The translations under genes were made by a program, and so were the position numbers. This document shows positions 34,569-42,828 of a stretch of DNA of 64,000 nt, one piece after another; within the stretch, counting starts at the first letter, position 1; the number at the start of each line of letters is the position of its first letter. Source of the DNA: Pseudomonas fluorescens NCIMB 11764 (GTDB taxonomy: Bacteria; Pseudomonadota; Gammaproteobacteria; Pseudomonadales; Pseudomonadaceae); NCBI RefSeq assembly GCF_000293885.2, contig NZ_CP010945.1:3554001-3618000 (forward strand). Direction: 5' to 3'. The notes beneath the pieces are model-generated. The model did no database searches, was not told the origin of the DNA, and saw nothing but the letters and a program-made list of their open reading frames with translations.

Positions 34569-36329
34569 ATGAGTCAGGTGATTGAAGTGAAGATGCCCGG
34601 CATCGGCGATGCCGCCGCCATGCCGGTGATTGAAATACTGGTCAAGATTGGCGATGTGGTGGCCGTCGATGACCCGCTCTGCACGCTGGAGTCCGACAAG
34701 GCGACCATGGATGTACCGTCTTCTGCCGCCGGTGTGGTCAAGGAAATTAGAGTCAAGGTTGGCGAGAAGGTCGGCGAAGGCGCGGTGTTGTTGACGCTGG
34801 AATCGAATGGGTCGGCGATTCAGCCAACGCCAACAACAGCAGCGGCCGCAACCGCCAGCGGCACAGAGCTGCAGTGCGACGTGCTGGTGCTCGGCGGCGG
34901 TCCCGGCGGTTACTCCGCCGCGTTCCGCTCGGCCGATCTGGGCCGGAAAACCATCATTGTCGAGCGCTACGCCTCATTGGGCGGCGTGTGCCTGAACGTC
35001 GGTTGCATCCCTTCCAAAGCGCTGTTGCATATCGCTTCGGTCATGGAGGAAGTTCCGCATCTAGCGTCGCTGGGCATCGACTTCGGTGCCCAAAAGGTCG
35101 ATATCGACAAGTTACGCGCGCACAAAGATTCGGTGGTCAACAAGCTCACGGGCGGCCTTGCCGGCATGGCTAAGGGGCGCAAAGTCGAGGTCGTGCGCGG
35201 CGTTGGCCGATTCCTCGATCCGCAGCGCATCGAGGTCGCTCTGTGTTCCGGCTCCGGGCAGGAGCAGACGGGCGAGAAACAGGTAATTCGCTTCAAACAA
35301 TGCGTGATTGCCGCCGGCAGTCAGGCCGTGAAGTTGCCGTTTATGCCCCAGGATCCGCGCATCGTTGACTCAACCGGTGCTCTGGAACTCAGGTCTGTGC
35401 CGAAACGCATGTTGGTGGTCGGCGGTGGGATTATCGGCCTGGAAATGGCTACGGTTTATTCGGCCCTGGGCGCACGTATCGATGTGGTCGAGATGCTGGA
35501 CGGCTTGATGCAAGGCCCGGATCGCGACCTGGTCAAAGTCTGGGAAAAGCACAACAGCCATCGTTTCGATCACCTGATGTTGAACACGCGCACGCTGAAA
35601 GCCGAGGCGAGCGAGCAGGGCATCTGGGTGACCTTCGAGGGTGAAAAAGCGCCCGCCGAGCCTCAATGCTATGACTTGGTGCTGGTCGCAGTCGGTCGCA
35701 AACCCAATGGAAACCAGCTCGATGCCGACAAGGCCGGCGTCAATATCAATGAGCGCGGTTTCATCCCCGTCGATAAGCAACTGCGCACCAACGTGCCGCA
35801 TATCTTCGCGATTGGCGACATCGTCGGCCAACCGATGCTGGCCCACAAAGCCGTTCACGAGGGCCATGTCGCCGCTGAAGTCGCGGCAGGCGAAGCCTTG
35901 AACAATGCCGAACTGGCCCGCAGCCGCTTTGATACGTTGCAGATTCCCGGCGTGGCCTACACCAATCCCGAAGTGGCTTGGGCCGGCCTGACCCAGCAAG
36001 AAGCCAAAGACCAAGGCATCAAGGTCGAGACGGCGGTTTTCCCATGGGCGGCATCTGGCCGTGCCATTGCCAATGGTCGCGATGAAGGCTTCACCAAGCT
36101 GCTGTTCGACGCACACACCCATCGCGTGGTCGGCGGCGGCATCGTCGGTACCGGTGCGGGTGATCTGATCAGCGAGGTGTGCCTCGCTATCGAAATGGGC
36201 GCCAACGCCGAGGACATCGGCAAAACCATCCACCCGCATCCGACATTGGGTGAAACCGTGGGGATGGCGGCAGAAGTTGCCCACGGCAGCTGCACCGACT
36301 TGCCGGCGGCACGGCGTAAAGAGGCGTGA
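34569..36329 (+). CDS. lpdA: dihydrolipoamide dehydrogenase (E3) with N-terminal lipoyl domain
   Basis: A 586-residue fusion of a lipoyl domain (residues 1-80, lipoyl Lys in ESDKATMDV near 44), a short Pro/Thr/Ala linker, and a full E3. E3 motifs: FAD fold VLVLGGGPGGYSAAF, redox disulfide GGVCLNVGCIPSKALL (about 138-153), NAD fold VVGGGIIGLEMA, FAD motif HIFAIGDIVGQPML and catalytic HPHPTLGE at the C-terminus. The start at 34569 is chosen over ATG 34563 because GAGGGA is seven bases upstream. It reoxidises dihydrolipoamide. Lipoyl-E3 fusions are known in PDH clusters of several bacteria; here the extra lipoyl arm may offset the single-lipoyl E2. Confidence 0.93.
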   Translation: MSQVIEVKMPGIGDAAAMPVIEILVKIGDVVAVDDPLCTLESDKATMDVPSSAAGVVKEIRVKVGEKVGEGAVLLTLESNGSAIQPTPTTAAAATASGTELQCDVLVLGGGPGGYSAAFRSADLGRKTIIVERYASLGGVCLNVGCIPSKALLHIASVMEEVPHLASLGIDFGAQKVDIDKLRAHKDSVVNKLTGGLAGMAKGRKVEVVRGVGRFLDPQRIEVALCSGSGQEQTGEKQVIRFKQCVIAAGSQAVKLPFMPQDPRIVDSTGALELRSVPKRMLVVGGGIIGLEMATVYSALGARIDVVEMLDGLMQGPDRDLVKVWEKHNSHRFDHLMLNTRTLKAEASEQGIWVTFEGEKAPAEPQCYDLVLVAVGRKPNGNQLDADKAGVNINERGFIPVDKQLRTNVPHIFAIGDIVGQPMLAHKAVHEGHVAAEVAAGEALNNAELARSRFDTLQIPGVAYTNPEVAWAGLTQQEAKDQGIKVETAVFPWAASGRAIANGRDEGFTKLLFDAHTHRVVGGGIVGTGAGDLISEVCLAIEMGANAEDIGKTIHPHPTLGETVGMAAEVAHGSCTDLPAARRKEA

Positions 36330-36340
36330 AGGAGATGACC

Positions 36341-37198
36341 ATGAATGCCTGTAATGAGGCGATTCTCGCGGACTTGAGCGATTGGGTGGGCCGCGAGGAA
36401 CTGCGTAGCGATCGTATCGATCAACGCACTGCGCAAGCGCTGGCAGCGACGCTCGACCTCGATCCCGACACCCTGCAGGAAGGCTGTGAATTGCCGCCCT
36501 TGTGGCACTGGGTGTACTTCTCGCCAAATGCCCGACACAGCGAAATCGGCGTCGACGGCCATCCGCAACGCGGTGGATTCCTGCCGCCAGTGAACCTGCC
36601 CAACCGTATGTGGGCGGGCGGACGCTTGAACTTCGAGCAGCCGCTGCGCGTCGGGGAAGCCGTCACCAGGGTTTCGCGCATCCTGCGCTGCGAACGCAAA
36701 TCCGGGCGCAATGGCGAGCTGCTGTTTGTCACCGTCGAACACAAGATTTCCGGTGAGCGTGGTGTGTGCGTGGTGGAGGAACAGGACATTGTCTACCGCC
36801 AACCAGCGCCTGCAGGAGCGCCCCTTGCCGGCGAAGCGACGGAGCGCCAAGGCGAATTCCGACGACTGATTCATCCCGACCCGGTGTTGCTGTTCCGTTA
36901 TTCGGCACTGACGTTCAACGGCCATCGCATTCACTACGACAAGCCCTACGCCACGCTGAAAGAAGGCTATCCGGGCCTCGTCGTGCAGGGCCCGCTGGCC
37001 GCGACATTGCTGCTCGAAGCCTTTCGCGCGGTGCACCCGAACAAGCGCATACGACGCTTCGCTTTCCGTGCGATCGGCCCGCTGTTCGATACGGCGGACT
37101 TTGCAGTGTGCGGACAGGCCACCGGCCCGGGCAATGCCGATCTTTGGATCGACTGCAACAGGCGCTCGACGATGAAAGCTGAAGTCACGTTCGACTGA
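36341..37198 (+). CDS. MaoC/FAS1-like acyl-CoA hydratase, itaconyl/mesaconyl-C4-CoA hydratase-like
   Basis: A 285-residue double hot-dog protein of the FAS1-like dehydratase (HTD2) group, the family of Pseudomonas itaconyl-CoA hydratase and mesaconyl-C4-CoA hydratase. The first hot-dog has RMWAGGRLNFEQPLRVGEAVTR; the second holds the catalytic-type segment RYSALTFNGHRIHYDKPYA (Asn-His pair, about 188-206) followed by VVQGPLAATLLLEAF. AAGGAG lies seven bases before ATG 36341. Followed by acyl-CoA dehydrogenase, CoA-transferase and CitE-like lyase genes, in an order like that of the P. aeruginosa itaconate genes, it should hydrate an unsaturated C5 dicarboxylyl-CoA to citramalyl-CoA or a homologue. 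Confidence 0.82.
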   Translation: MNACNEAILADLSDWVGREELRSDRIDQRTAQALAATLDLDPDTLQEGCELPPLWHWVYFSPNARHSEIGVDGHPQRGGFLPPVNLPNRMWAGGRLNFEQPLRVGEAVTRVSRILRCERKSGRNGELLFVTVEHKISGERGVCVVEEQDIVYRQPAPAGAPLAGEATERQGEFRRLIHPDPVLLFRYSALTFNGHRIHYDKPYATLKEGYPGLVVQGPLAATLLLEAFRAVHPNKRIRRFAFRAIGPLFDTADFAVCGQATGPGNADLWIDCNRRSTMKAEVTFD

Positions 37199-37289
37199 CA
37201 CCCAAGCGTTTTCAAAAAAGGTGCCGCTGTGCAGAAGCGCCAAGGGCACTGCTGCGCCGCGATCACCACAAACAAGACAGGAAACCGAC

Positions 37290-38456
37290 ATGACCATGCT
37301 CTACGCCCCCGATGAACACCAGGAAATCCGCGACGCCGTCCGTGCCTTGTGCAGTGAGTTTCCAGACGAATACCACCGCAAGATCGACGAGCAGCGGGCC
37401 TACCCTGAGGCCTTTGTCGATGCACTGATCAGCGCGGGCTGGCTCTCGGCGATGATCCCGGAAGAATACGGCGGCTCGGGTCTGGGGCTGACCGAGGCGT
37501 CGGTGATCATGGAAGAGATCAACCGTTCCGGCGGCAACTCCGGCGCAGTCCATGGCCAGATGTACAACATGAGCACGCTGCTGCGTAACGGCAGTACCGC
37601 GCAGAAAGAAAAATACCTGCCAAAGATTGCCGCCGGCGAGTTGCGCATCCAGTCGATGGCGGTCACCGAGCCAACCACGGGCACAGACACCACCAAGATC
37701 AAAACCAACGCCGTGAAGAAAGACGGCCGCTACGTGGTCAACGGCCAAAAAGTCTGGATTTCGCGGGTGCAGCACTCCGACCTGATGATCCTGCTTGCAC
37801 GCACCACGCCGCTGACCGAGGTGAAGCGCAAGTCTGAAGGCATGTCGATTTTCATCGTCGACCTCAAAGACGCCATCGGCAAGGGCCTGACCGTGCAGCC
37901 AATCCCCAACATGGTCAACCACGAGACCAACGAGCTGTTCTTCGACAGCCTGGAGATCCCTGAGGAAAACCTGATTGGCGAGGAGGGCAAGGGCTTCAAA
38001 TACATCCTCGACGGGCTTAATGCCGAGCGCACCTTGATCGCCGCCGAATGCATCGGCGACGGTTACTGGTTCATGGAGCGCGCGGTCAAATACGCCAACG
38101 AACGCGTGGTGTTCGACCGTCCGATCGGACAGAACCAAGGCGTGCAATTCCCGATTGCCGACGCCTTCATCGAGATCGAAGCCGCCAACCTGATGCGCTT
38201 CAAGGCCTGCCAGCTATTCGACGCGCACCAACCCTGTGGCGCCCAGGCCAACATGGCCAAGTACCTCGCCGCCAAAGCGTCGTGGGAAGCCGCCAACGTT
38301 TGCCTGCAAACCCACGGCGGGTTTGGGTTCGCCAATGAATACGACATTGAGCGCAAGTTCCGCGAGACCCGGCTGTACCAGGTCGCGCCGATCTCCACCA
38401 ATCTGATCTATTCCTACGTCGCCGAGCACTTGCTCGGGCTGCCGCGTTCTTTCTGA
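37290..38456 (+). CDS. acyl-CoA dehydrogenase
   Basis: A 388-residue flavoprotein of normal length for the family. Visible blocks: MIPEEYGGSGLGLTEASVIMEEI, the FAD-binding AVTEPTTGTDTTKIKT, and the C-terminal QTHGGFGFANEYDIERKFRETRL with YQVAPISTNL. AGGAAA precedes ATG 37290. The family oxidises an acyl-CoA to the trans-2-enoyl-CoA, passing electrons to ETF. Placed between the hydratase and CoA-transferase genes, it may convert a saturated branched C5 acyl-CoA, such as a methylsuccinyl-CoA, to the enoyl-CoA that the hydratase uses. That substrate is inference. Confidence 0.87.
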   Translation: MTMLYAPDEHQEIRDAVRALCSEFPDEYHRKIDEQRAYPEAFVDALISAGWLSAMIPEEYGGSGLGLTEASVIMEEINRSGGNSGAVHGQMYNMSTLLRNGSTAQKEKYLPKIAAGELRIQSMAVTEPTTGTDTTKIKTNAVKKDGRYVVNGQKVWISRVQHSDLMILLARTTPLTEVKRKSEGMSIFIVDLKDAIGKGLTVQPIPNMVNHETNELFFDSLEIPEENLIGEEGKGFKYILDGLNAERTLIAAECIGDGYWFMERAVKYANERVVFDRPIGQNQGVQFPIADAFIEIEAANLMRFKACQLFDAHQPCGAQANMAKYLAAKASWEAANVCLQTHGGFGFANEYDIERKFRETRLYQVAPISTNLIYSYVAEHLLGLPRSF

Positions 38457-38466
38457 GGACTCTGTC

Positions 38467-39660
38467 ATGGCTTCTACCCAACCGGTACTTGCGCTAGAAG
38501 GGATCACGGTGGTCTCGCTCGAACACGCCATCGCAGCACCTTTGGCCACGCGTCATCTGGCTGATCAGGGCGCACGGGTGATCAAGGTCGAGCGTCCGGG
38601 CAGCGGCGATTTTGCCCGCGCCTATGACGCACGCGTCGATGGTTTGGCCTCGCATTTTGTCTGGGTCAATCGCTCGAAAGAGAGCCTTGCGCTCGACCTG
38701 AAACAACCCGAGGCTCAGGAAATTCTGATGAAGCTTCTGGCCGAAGCCGATGTGCTGGTGCAAAACCTTGCGCCGGGCGCGGCTGCCCGATTGGGGCTTT
38801 CGTTTGAAGCACTGGCTGCGAAAAACCCAAAGCTGATCGTCTGTGATATTTCGGGATACGGCGAGGGCGGCCCGTACACCGAGAAAAAGGCTTACGACTT
38901 GCTGATTCAGAGCGAGGCCGGCTTCCTGTCGATCACCGGTACACCGGATGAGCAGGTCAAGGCCGGCATTTCCATCGCCGACATTGCTGCGGGCATGTAC
39001 GCCTACACCAATATCCTTGCGGCGCTGATCGAGCGCGGCAAAACCGGCCGTGGCCGGCGCATCGAGATCGCGATGATTGATGCGATGGTCGAGTGGATGG
39101 GCTTCCCGATGTACTACGCCTACGAAGGGCAGGAACCGCCGCGCCGCACCGGTGCTTCCCACGCGACGATTTACCCGTACGGGCCGTTCCGTGCCGGCGA
39201 TGGCCGTACCGTCATGCTCGGCCTGCAGAACGAACGCGAGTGGGCGGTGTTCTGCGACAAGTTGCTGGGCGACGCGGCACTCACCACGGATGTGCGGTTT
39301 GCCAGCAACGCGCTGCGCACCGCTAACCGGGAGGTCTTGAGCAAGTTGATCGAGCACAACTTCGCCAGCCTCAGCGCTGATGAAGTGATGGCCCGCCTCG
39401 ATGCCGCTGACATCGCCAATGCCAACGTCAGCACCATGAACGACATCTGGAACCATCCGCAACTTGCTGCGCGCCAACGCTGGACGAGCGTGGATACGCC
39501 CTCAGGCCGGGTGCCTGCACTGCAGCCACCGGGCATGGGCGGTGAGCATCCCGCGCGCATGGGGCCGGTGCCGGCACTCGGGGAACATACCGCTGCGATT
39601 CTTCGCGAACTTGGCTATGCCGTGCATGCCGATGAACTGCGCGACAGGAAGGTGGTGTGA
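38467..39660 (+). CDS. class III (CaiB/BaiF) CoA-transferase
   Basis: A 397-residue CoA-transferase. Blocks: EGITVVSLEHAIAAPLATRHLADQGARVIKVERPG over the first 45 residues, LALDLKQPEAQ, DISGYGEGGPY, and KAYDLLIQSEAGFLSITG holding the catalytic Asp (about residue 142). It activates a dicarboxylate by moving CoA from succinyl-CoA or another donor. Its stop overlaps the start of the CitE-like lyase gene (TGATG at 39658-39662), implying translational coupling. The pairing resembles the Ict-Ccl pair of Pseudomonas itaconate degradation. Substrate here is probably a C5 dicarboxylate released by ring cleavage. Confidence 0.88.
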   Translation: MASTQPVLALEGITVVSLEHAIAAPLATRHLADQGARVIKVERPGSGDFARAYDARVDGLASHFVWVNRSKESLALDLKQPEAQEILMKLLAEADVLVQNLAPGAAARLGLSFEALAAKNPKLIVCDISGYGEGGPYTEKKAYDLLIQSEAGFLSITGTPDEQVKAGISIADIAAGMYAYTNILAALIERGKTGRGRRIEIAMIDAMVEWMGFPMYYAYEGQEPPRRTGASHATIYPYGPFRAGDGRTVMLGLQNEREWAVFCDKLLGDAALTTDVRFASNALRTANREVLSKLIEHNFASLSADEVMARLDAADIANANVSTMNDIWNHPQLAARQRWTSVDTPSGRVPALQPPGMGGEHPARMGPVPALGEHTAAILRELGYAVHADELRDRKVV

Positions 39661-40514
39661 TGGCGATTCGACAATTGAATCTGGCGCGGGCACGCACCTT
39701 TCTGTTCGTGCCGGCGAACCGTCCGGAACGCATTGGTAAAGCACTGAACAGCGGCACCGACGTGGTCGTGGTCGATCTTGAAGACGCGGTGGCACCGGTC
39801 GACAAACCGGCGGCGCGCCTGGCCTTGCTGGCCTGGCTGGATGAGCATCCCGATGAGCGCGTGACGGTGCGCATCAATGCCGCCGACACGCTGTGGCATG
39901 AGCAAGATTTGGCAGCCTGCCGTCACACCGGCGTCGCTGCCGTGATGCTGCCAAAAGCCGACAACGCGGCGCAGGTGCAGCACGCCCATCATGCCACTGG
40001 TAAACCGCAGTTGTGCATCATCGAGACCGTGCAAGGCATTGACGCCCTGGCGCATATCGCCGGCGCGCCGGGTTGCGCGCGGTTGATGTTCGGCAAGCTG
40101 GATCTGGCCGTCGAACTGGATCTGATCCCCGACGAGTCAGACCCTGAAGAGCTGGTGTTCCTGCCATGGCGCGCCATGCTCGTGCTCGCGAGCAAACGGG
40201 CGCGATTGCCGGCGCCGGTCGATGGCGTGTTCACCGCCATCGGTGATCAATCAGGCTTGGCCCGCTACGCCGCGCGTGCGCGGCGGCACGGCTTCAGTGG
40301 CCAGTTGTTGATTCATCCCAGTCAGGTCACAGAAGCCGCGGCGGCCTTCACGCCCTCGGCGCAGGACATCGAATGGGCGCAAGCCGTTTGCCAGCTGGGT
40401 GACGCGGCCGGCGGCGGGGTGGTGGTGCTCAATGGCCGGATGATCGATGCCCCGGTGATGGCGCGGGCGCGGAACATTCTTGCCTTGGCGGCGGAGTTTG
40501 GCCTCGCTACCTGA
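39660..40514 (+). CDS. CitE/HpcH-family lyase, citramalyl-CoA lyase-like
   Basis: A 284-residue TIM-barrel lyase. Key blocks: FLFVPANRPERIGKAL, VVVVDLEDAVAP, VTVRIN, AAVMLPKAD with the catalytic Glu in CIIETVQGI, and metal-site Asp in MFGKLDLAVEL. The C-terminal GFSGQLLIHPSQV is characteristic of CitE-like malyl- and citramalyl-CoA lyases. The start overlaps the CoA-transferase stop. Expected reaction is Mg-dependent cleavage of citramalyl-CoA or a homologue into acetyl-CoA and pyruvate. The PDH genes just upstream would oxidise that pyruvate. Assigned by family and neighbours. Confidence 0.87.
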   Translation: MAIRQLNLARARTFLFVPANRPERIGKALNSGTDVVVVDLEDAVAPVDKPAARLALLAWLDEHPDERVTVRINAADTLWHEQDLAACRHTGVAAVMLPKADNAAQVQHAHHATGKPQLCIIETVQGIDALAHIAGAPGCARLMFGKLDLAVELDLIPDESDPEELVFLPWRAMLVLASKRARLPAPVDGVFTAIGDQSGLARYAARARRHGFSGQLLIHPSQVTEAAAAFTPSAQDIEWAQAVCQLGDAAGGGVVVLNGRMIDAPVMARARNILALAAEFGLAT

Positions 40515-40676
40515 AGCGTCGTTCTTTTCTATTTCGGAACAACTCTTCGGCCCATTCACAAATTCTTAAAAGCGGCCCATCTCAATACTATCGAGGTGTG
40601 GCAACCGCAGCCGAATTCGCCTTGCGCCGGGCACTCCCGCCGCAGGCCAAACGTTTCAAATGCAGGAGCATGACCC

Positions 40677-42197
40677 ATGGAAAATAACGCAAACAAAAAA
40701 CCGATGGCCATGAGTGGAGCCCGCAACGGAGTACGCAACGGGGCCGATTATATCGCCTCGCTGCAAGACGGTCGCTCCGTGTGGATTGATGGCGAGCGCA
40801 TCAAGGACGTGACGGTGGATCGCCGTTTCCGTGGCGCGATTCAATCCATCGCTGATCTGTATGACATCCAGTGCGATCCCGCCTTGCAGGACAAGATGAC
40901 CTTCGAATCACCGACCTCAGGTGCGCGTGTTGGTCGCTCGTTCATGTTGCCGCGTTCGGCTGACGATCTGCGGCTGCGCCGGGAAATGATGAAGACCTGG
41001 ATGGACGCTGTCGGCGGCATGATGGGCCGCACACCGGACTTCCTTAACGTCATGGTCAGCGCGCATGCATCGGCGCACGAACTGTTCGCTGCCGGCGGTG
41101 AGCAATTCGGCCAGAACATTCTCAAATACCATGAGTTCATCCGCGAAAACGATCTCGCGCTGACGCACTCGCTGGTGTCGCCGGACATCGACAAGCGCCT
41201 GCAAATGTTCGAGCAGCCGGGTGACATGGTCATGCGCGTGGTGCGCGAATCCGATGCCGGCATCTACGTATCCGGCGCGCGCTCAGTAGCCACCCTCGGC
41301 CCGTTGGCCAACGAAGTATTGATCATGCCGGCGGCGGCGAAATTCCCGCTGGTGGCGGATGCCGAAGCCTACGCGGTGGGTTTCGCAGCACCGATCGACA
41401 CCCCCGGGATGAAGATGATTTGCCGTCCTTCGCTGCCAGCGAAGGGCCGTTTCGCCAACGACCCGCTGACCGGACGCATGGACGAAATGGACGCCGTGCT
41501 CTGGTTCGAAGAGGCGTTTATCCCGTGGGAACGGGTGTTCATGTACCGCAGCATCAAAGCGGTTGAATCGGCGATGAAGTCGCCTTCCGGCCCGCACGGT
41601 TCGCACCAGTCCGCCACCCGGTCACTGGCGAAGATGGAGTTCCTGTTGGGCATCGCCTACAACCTGACCGAAGTGAACCACAGCCGTTTCCCCAACGTCA
41701 TGGTGCAGCTGTCGGAACTGGTCGCTTATGTTGAAACCCTGCGCGCGATGATTCGTGTCGCTGAAATCGACTGCGTGCCGGGCCCCGGCGGCACCGTTGT
41801 GCCGTACGAGCAACCGCTGAATGTGGTGCGCGCGCAATACCCGGCGATGCATGCGCGAGCGCTGGAAATCCTGCAATTGTTGGGTGCTGGCAACGTGGTG
41901 GTCGCGCCAACGGTCGAAGACCTCTACAGCGAAAACGGCCCTGCCATCGAGCGTTATTGCGCCGGGGCAGACATCCCTGCCGAACGCAAAATGCAGCTAT
42001 TGCGGCTGGCCTGGGATGCGTCCTGCTCATCGTTTGCCGGACGCCAGAACCTGTACGAGAAGTTCTTCTCTGGCGATCCATGGCGCAACGCACAGATGCG
42101 CGGTGAACGCTATCCGGGTGCTCGCGAGGCGCAAGACCGTGTGTGGGCGTTCCTTGATCGCAATAGCGAATGGGATCAGCGCATCAACGGCCAATAA
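40677..42197 (+). CDS. HpaB-type FADH2-dependent aromatic monooxygenase
   Basis: A 506-residue protein of the 4-hydroxyphenylacetate 3-monooxygenase oxygenase (HpaB) family, of normal length. Blocks: NGADYIASLQDGRSVWIDGERI, PDFLNVMVSAHA, RESDAGIYVSGARSVATLGPL, and the C-terminal LLRLAWDASCSSFAGRQNLYEKFF (split at 440-463), typical of HpaB. GGAG precedes the ATG. The enzyme uses reduced FAD from a partner reductase, here most likely the MarR-fused reductase at 43922, to add a hydroxyl ortho to a phenol hydroxyl. It starts a second block of the island, 162 bp after the lyase gene. Substrate may be larger than 4-hydroxyphenylacetate. Confidence 0.88.
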   Translation: MENNANKKPMAMSGARNGVRNGADYIASLQDGRSVWIDGERIKDVTVDRRFRGAIQSIADLYDIQCDPALQDKMTFESPTSGARVGRSFMLPRSADDLRLRREMMKTWMDAVGGMMGRTPDFLNVMVSAHASAHELFAAGGEQFGQNILKYHEFIRENDLALTHSLVSPDIDKRLQMFEQPGDMVMRVVRESDAGIYVSGARSVATLGPLANEVLIMPAAAKFPLVADAEAYAVGFAAPIDTPGMKMICRPSLPAKGRFANDPLTGRMDEMDAVLWFEEAFIPWERVFMYRSIKAVESAMKSPSGPHGSHQSATRSLAKMEFLLGIAYNLTEVNHSRFPNVMVQLSELVAYVETLRAMIRVAEIDCVPGPGGTVVPYEQPLNVVRAQYPAMHARALEILQLLGAGNVVVAPTVEDLYSENGPAIERYCAGADIPAERKMQLLRLAWDASCSSFAGRQNLYEKFFSGDPWRNAQMRGERYPGAREAQDRVWAFLDRNSEWDQRINGQ

Positions 42198-42203
42198 GCG
42201 AAA

Positions 42204-42240
42204 GCTGCCGCAGCGGTCTTGATAGCCACGCTGCGGCGGC
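42204..42240. promoter_or_regulatory. intercistronic hairpin after the HpaB-type gene
   Basis: A 12-bp stem GCTGCCGCAGCG/CGCTGCGGCGGC with one mismatch and a 13-nt loop, starting 7 bp after the stop. No T run follows. It may protect the upstream message or tune expression of the next gene. Confidence 0.4.
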
Positions 42241-42270
42241 TGACTAAAACAATAATGTGCGGAGTTTTGT

Positions 42271-42807
42271 ATGCCTCGTATCCAGCTGCCCACCCCCGAC
42301 GACGAACCCGAAGCCTTTGCCCTGCTGCGCGCCAAGCGTGGCCACGCGCCGAATGCGCAGATCTTTCGCACTCTGGCGACATGCCCGGAGATTCTCGAGG
42401 TTTTCATTCCCATGGCCGACGCGGTGCGCGACGGCTGTGGCATTGATCCGAAATTACGTGAGATGGCCATCGTCATGGCGTGCCAGACCATGGGCACTCA
42501 TTACGAACACGATCCGCATTGGAATCGGGCCCTCAAGGAAGGCGTGCTAAAGGAACAGATGCAAGCGCTGTGGGATTTTGAAAAGAGCGCGCTGTTCTCC
42601 GATCTGGAGAAGGCCGTGCTGCGCCTGGCCCGGGACGCAACCCGCGCGCCGGCGCAGGTCAGCGACAAGGTCTGGGGAGACGTTTACCACGGCCTCGGGC
42701 AAAAGCAGAGCGTGGCGCTGCTGTTCAATATTGGTTGGTACAACATGACCGGTCGGTTGACTGGCCCCCTCGAGTTGAGCAACGAGGCCGATTTCACTCG
42801 GCTCTGA
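42271..42807 (+). CDS. carboxymuconolactone decarboxylase (CMD)-like protein
   Basis: A 178-residue helical protein of the CMD/AhpD superfamily. The diagnostic segment is LREMAIVMACQTMGTHYEHDPHWNRALKEGV (about residues 67-97, read in parts), where AhpD-type peroxidases have CxxC; only one Cys is present, so a thiol peroxidase role is unlikely and a decarboxylase or isomerase-like role is more plausible. CGGAG precedes the ATG. It lies between the HpaB-type oxygenase and the extradiol dioxygenase genes, 21 bp before the latter, so it probably acts on a pathway intermediate. Confidence 0.8.
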   Translation: MPRIQLPTPDDEPEAFALLRAKRGHAPNAQIFRTLATCPEILEVFIPMADAVRDGCGIDPKLREMAIVMACQTMGTHYEHDPHWNRALKEGVLKEQMQALWDFEKSALFSDLEKAVLRLARDATRAPAQVSDKVWGDVYHGLGQKQSVALLFNIGWYNMTGRLTGPLELSNEADFTRL

Positions 42808-42828
42808 AAAGACATCAGGAGAATTAAC

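Noticed and set aside
35957..37297. 446-codon minus-strand frame across the E3 and hydratase genes
   Set aside because: Spans two well-supported genes on the other strand and has no family features.
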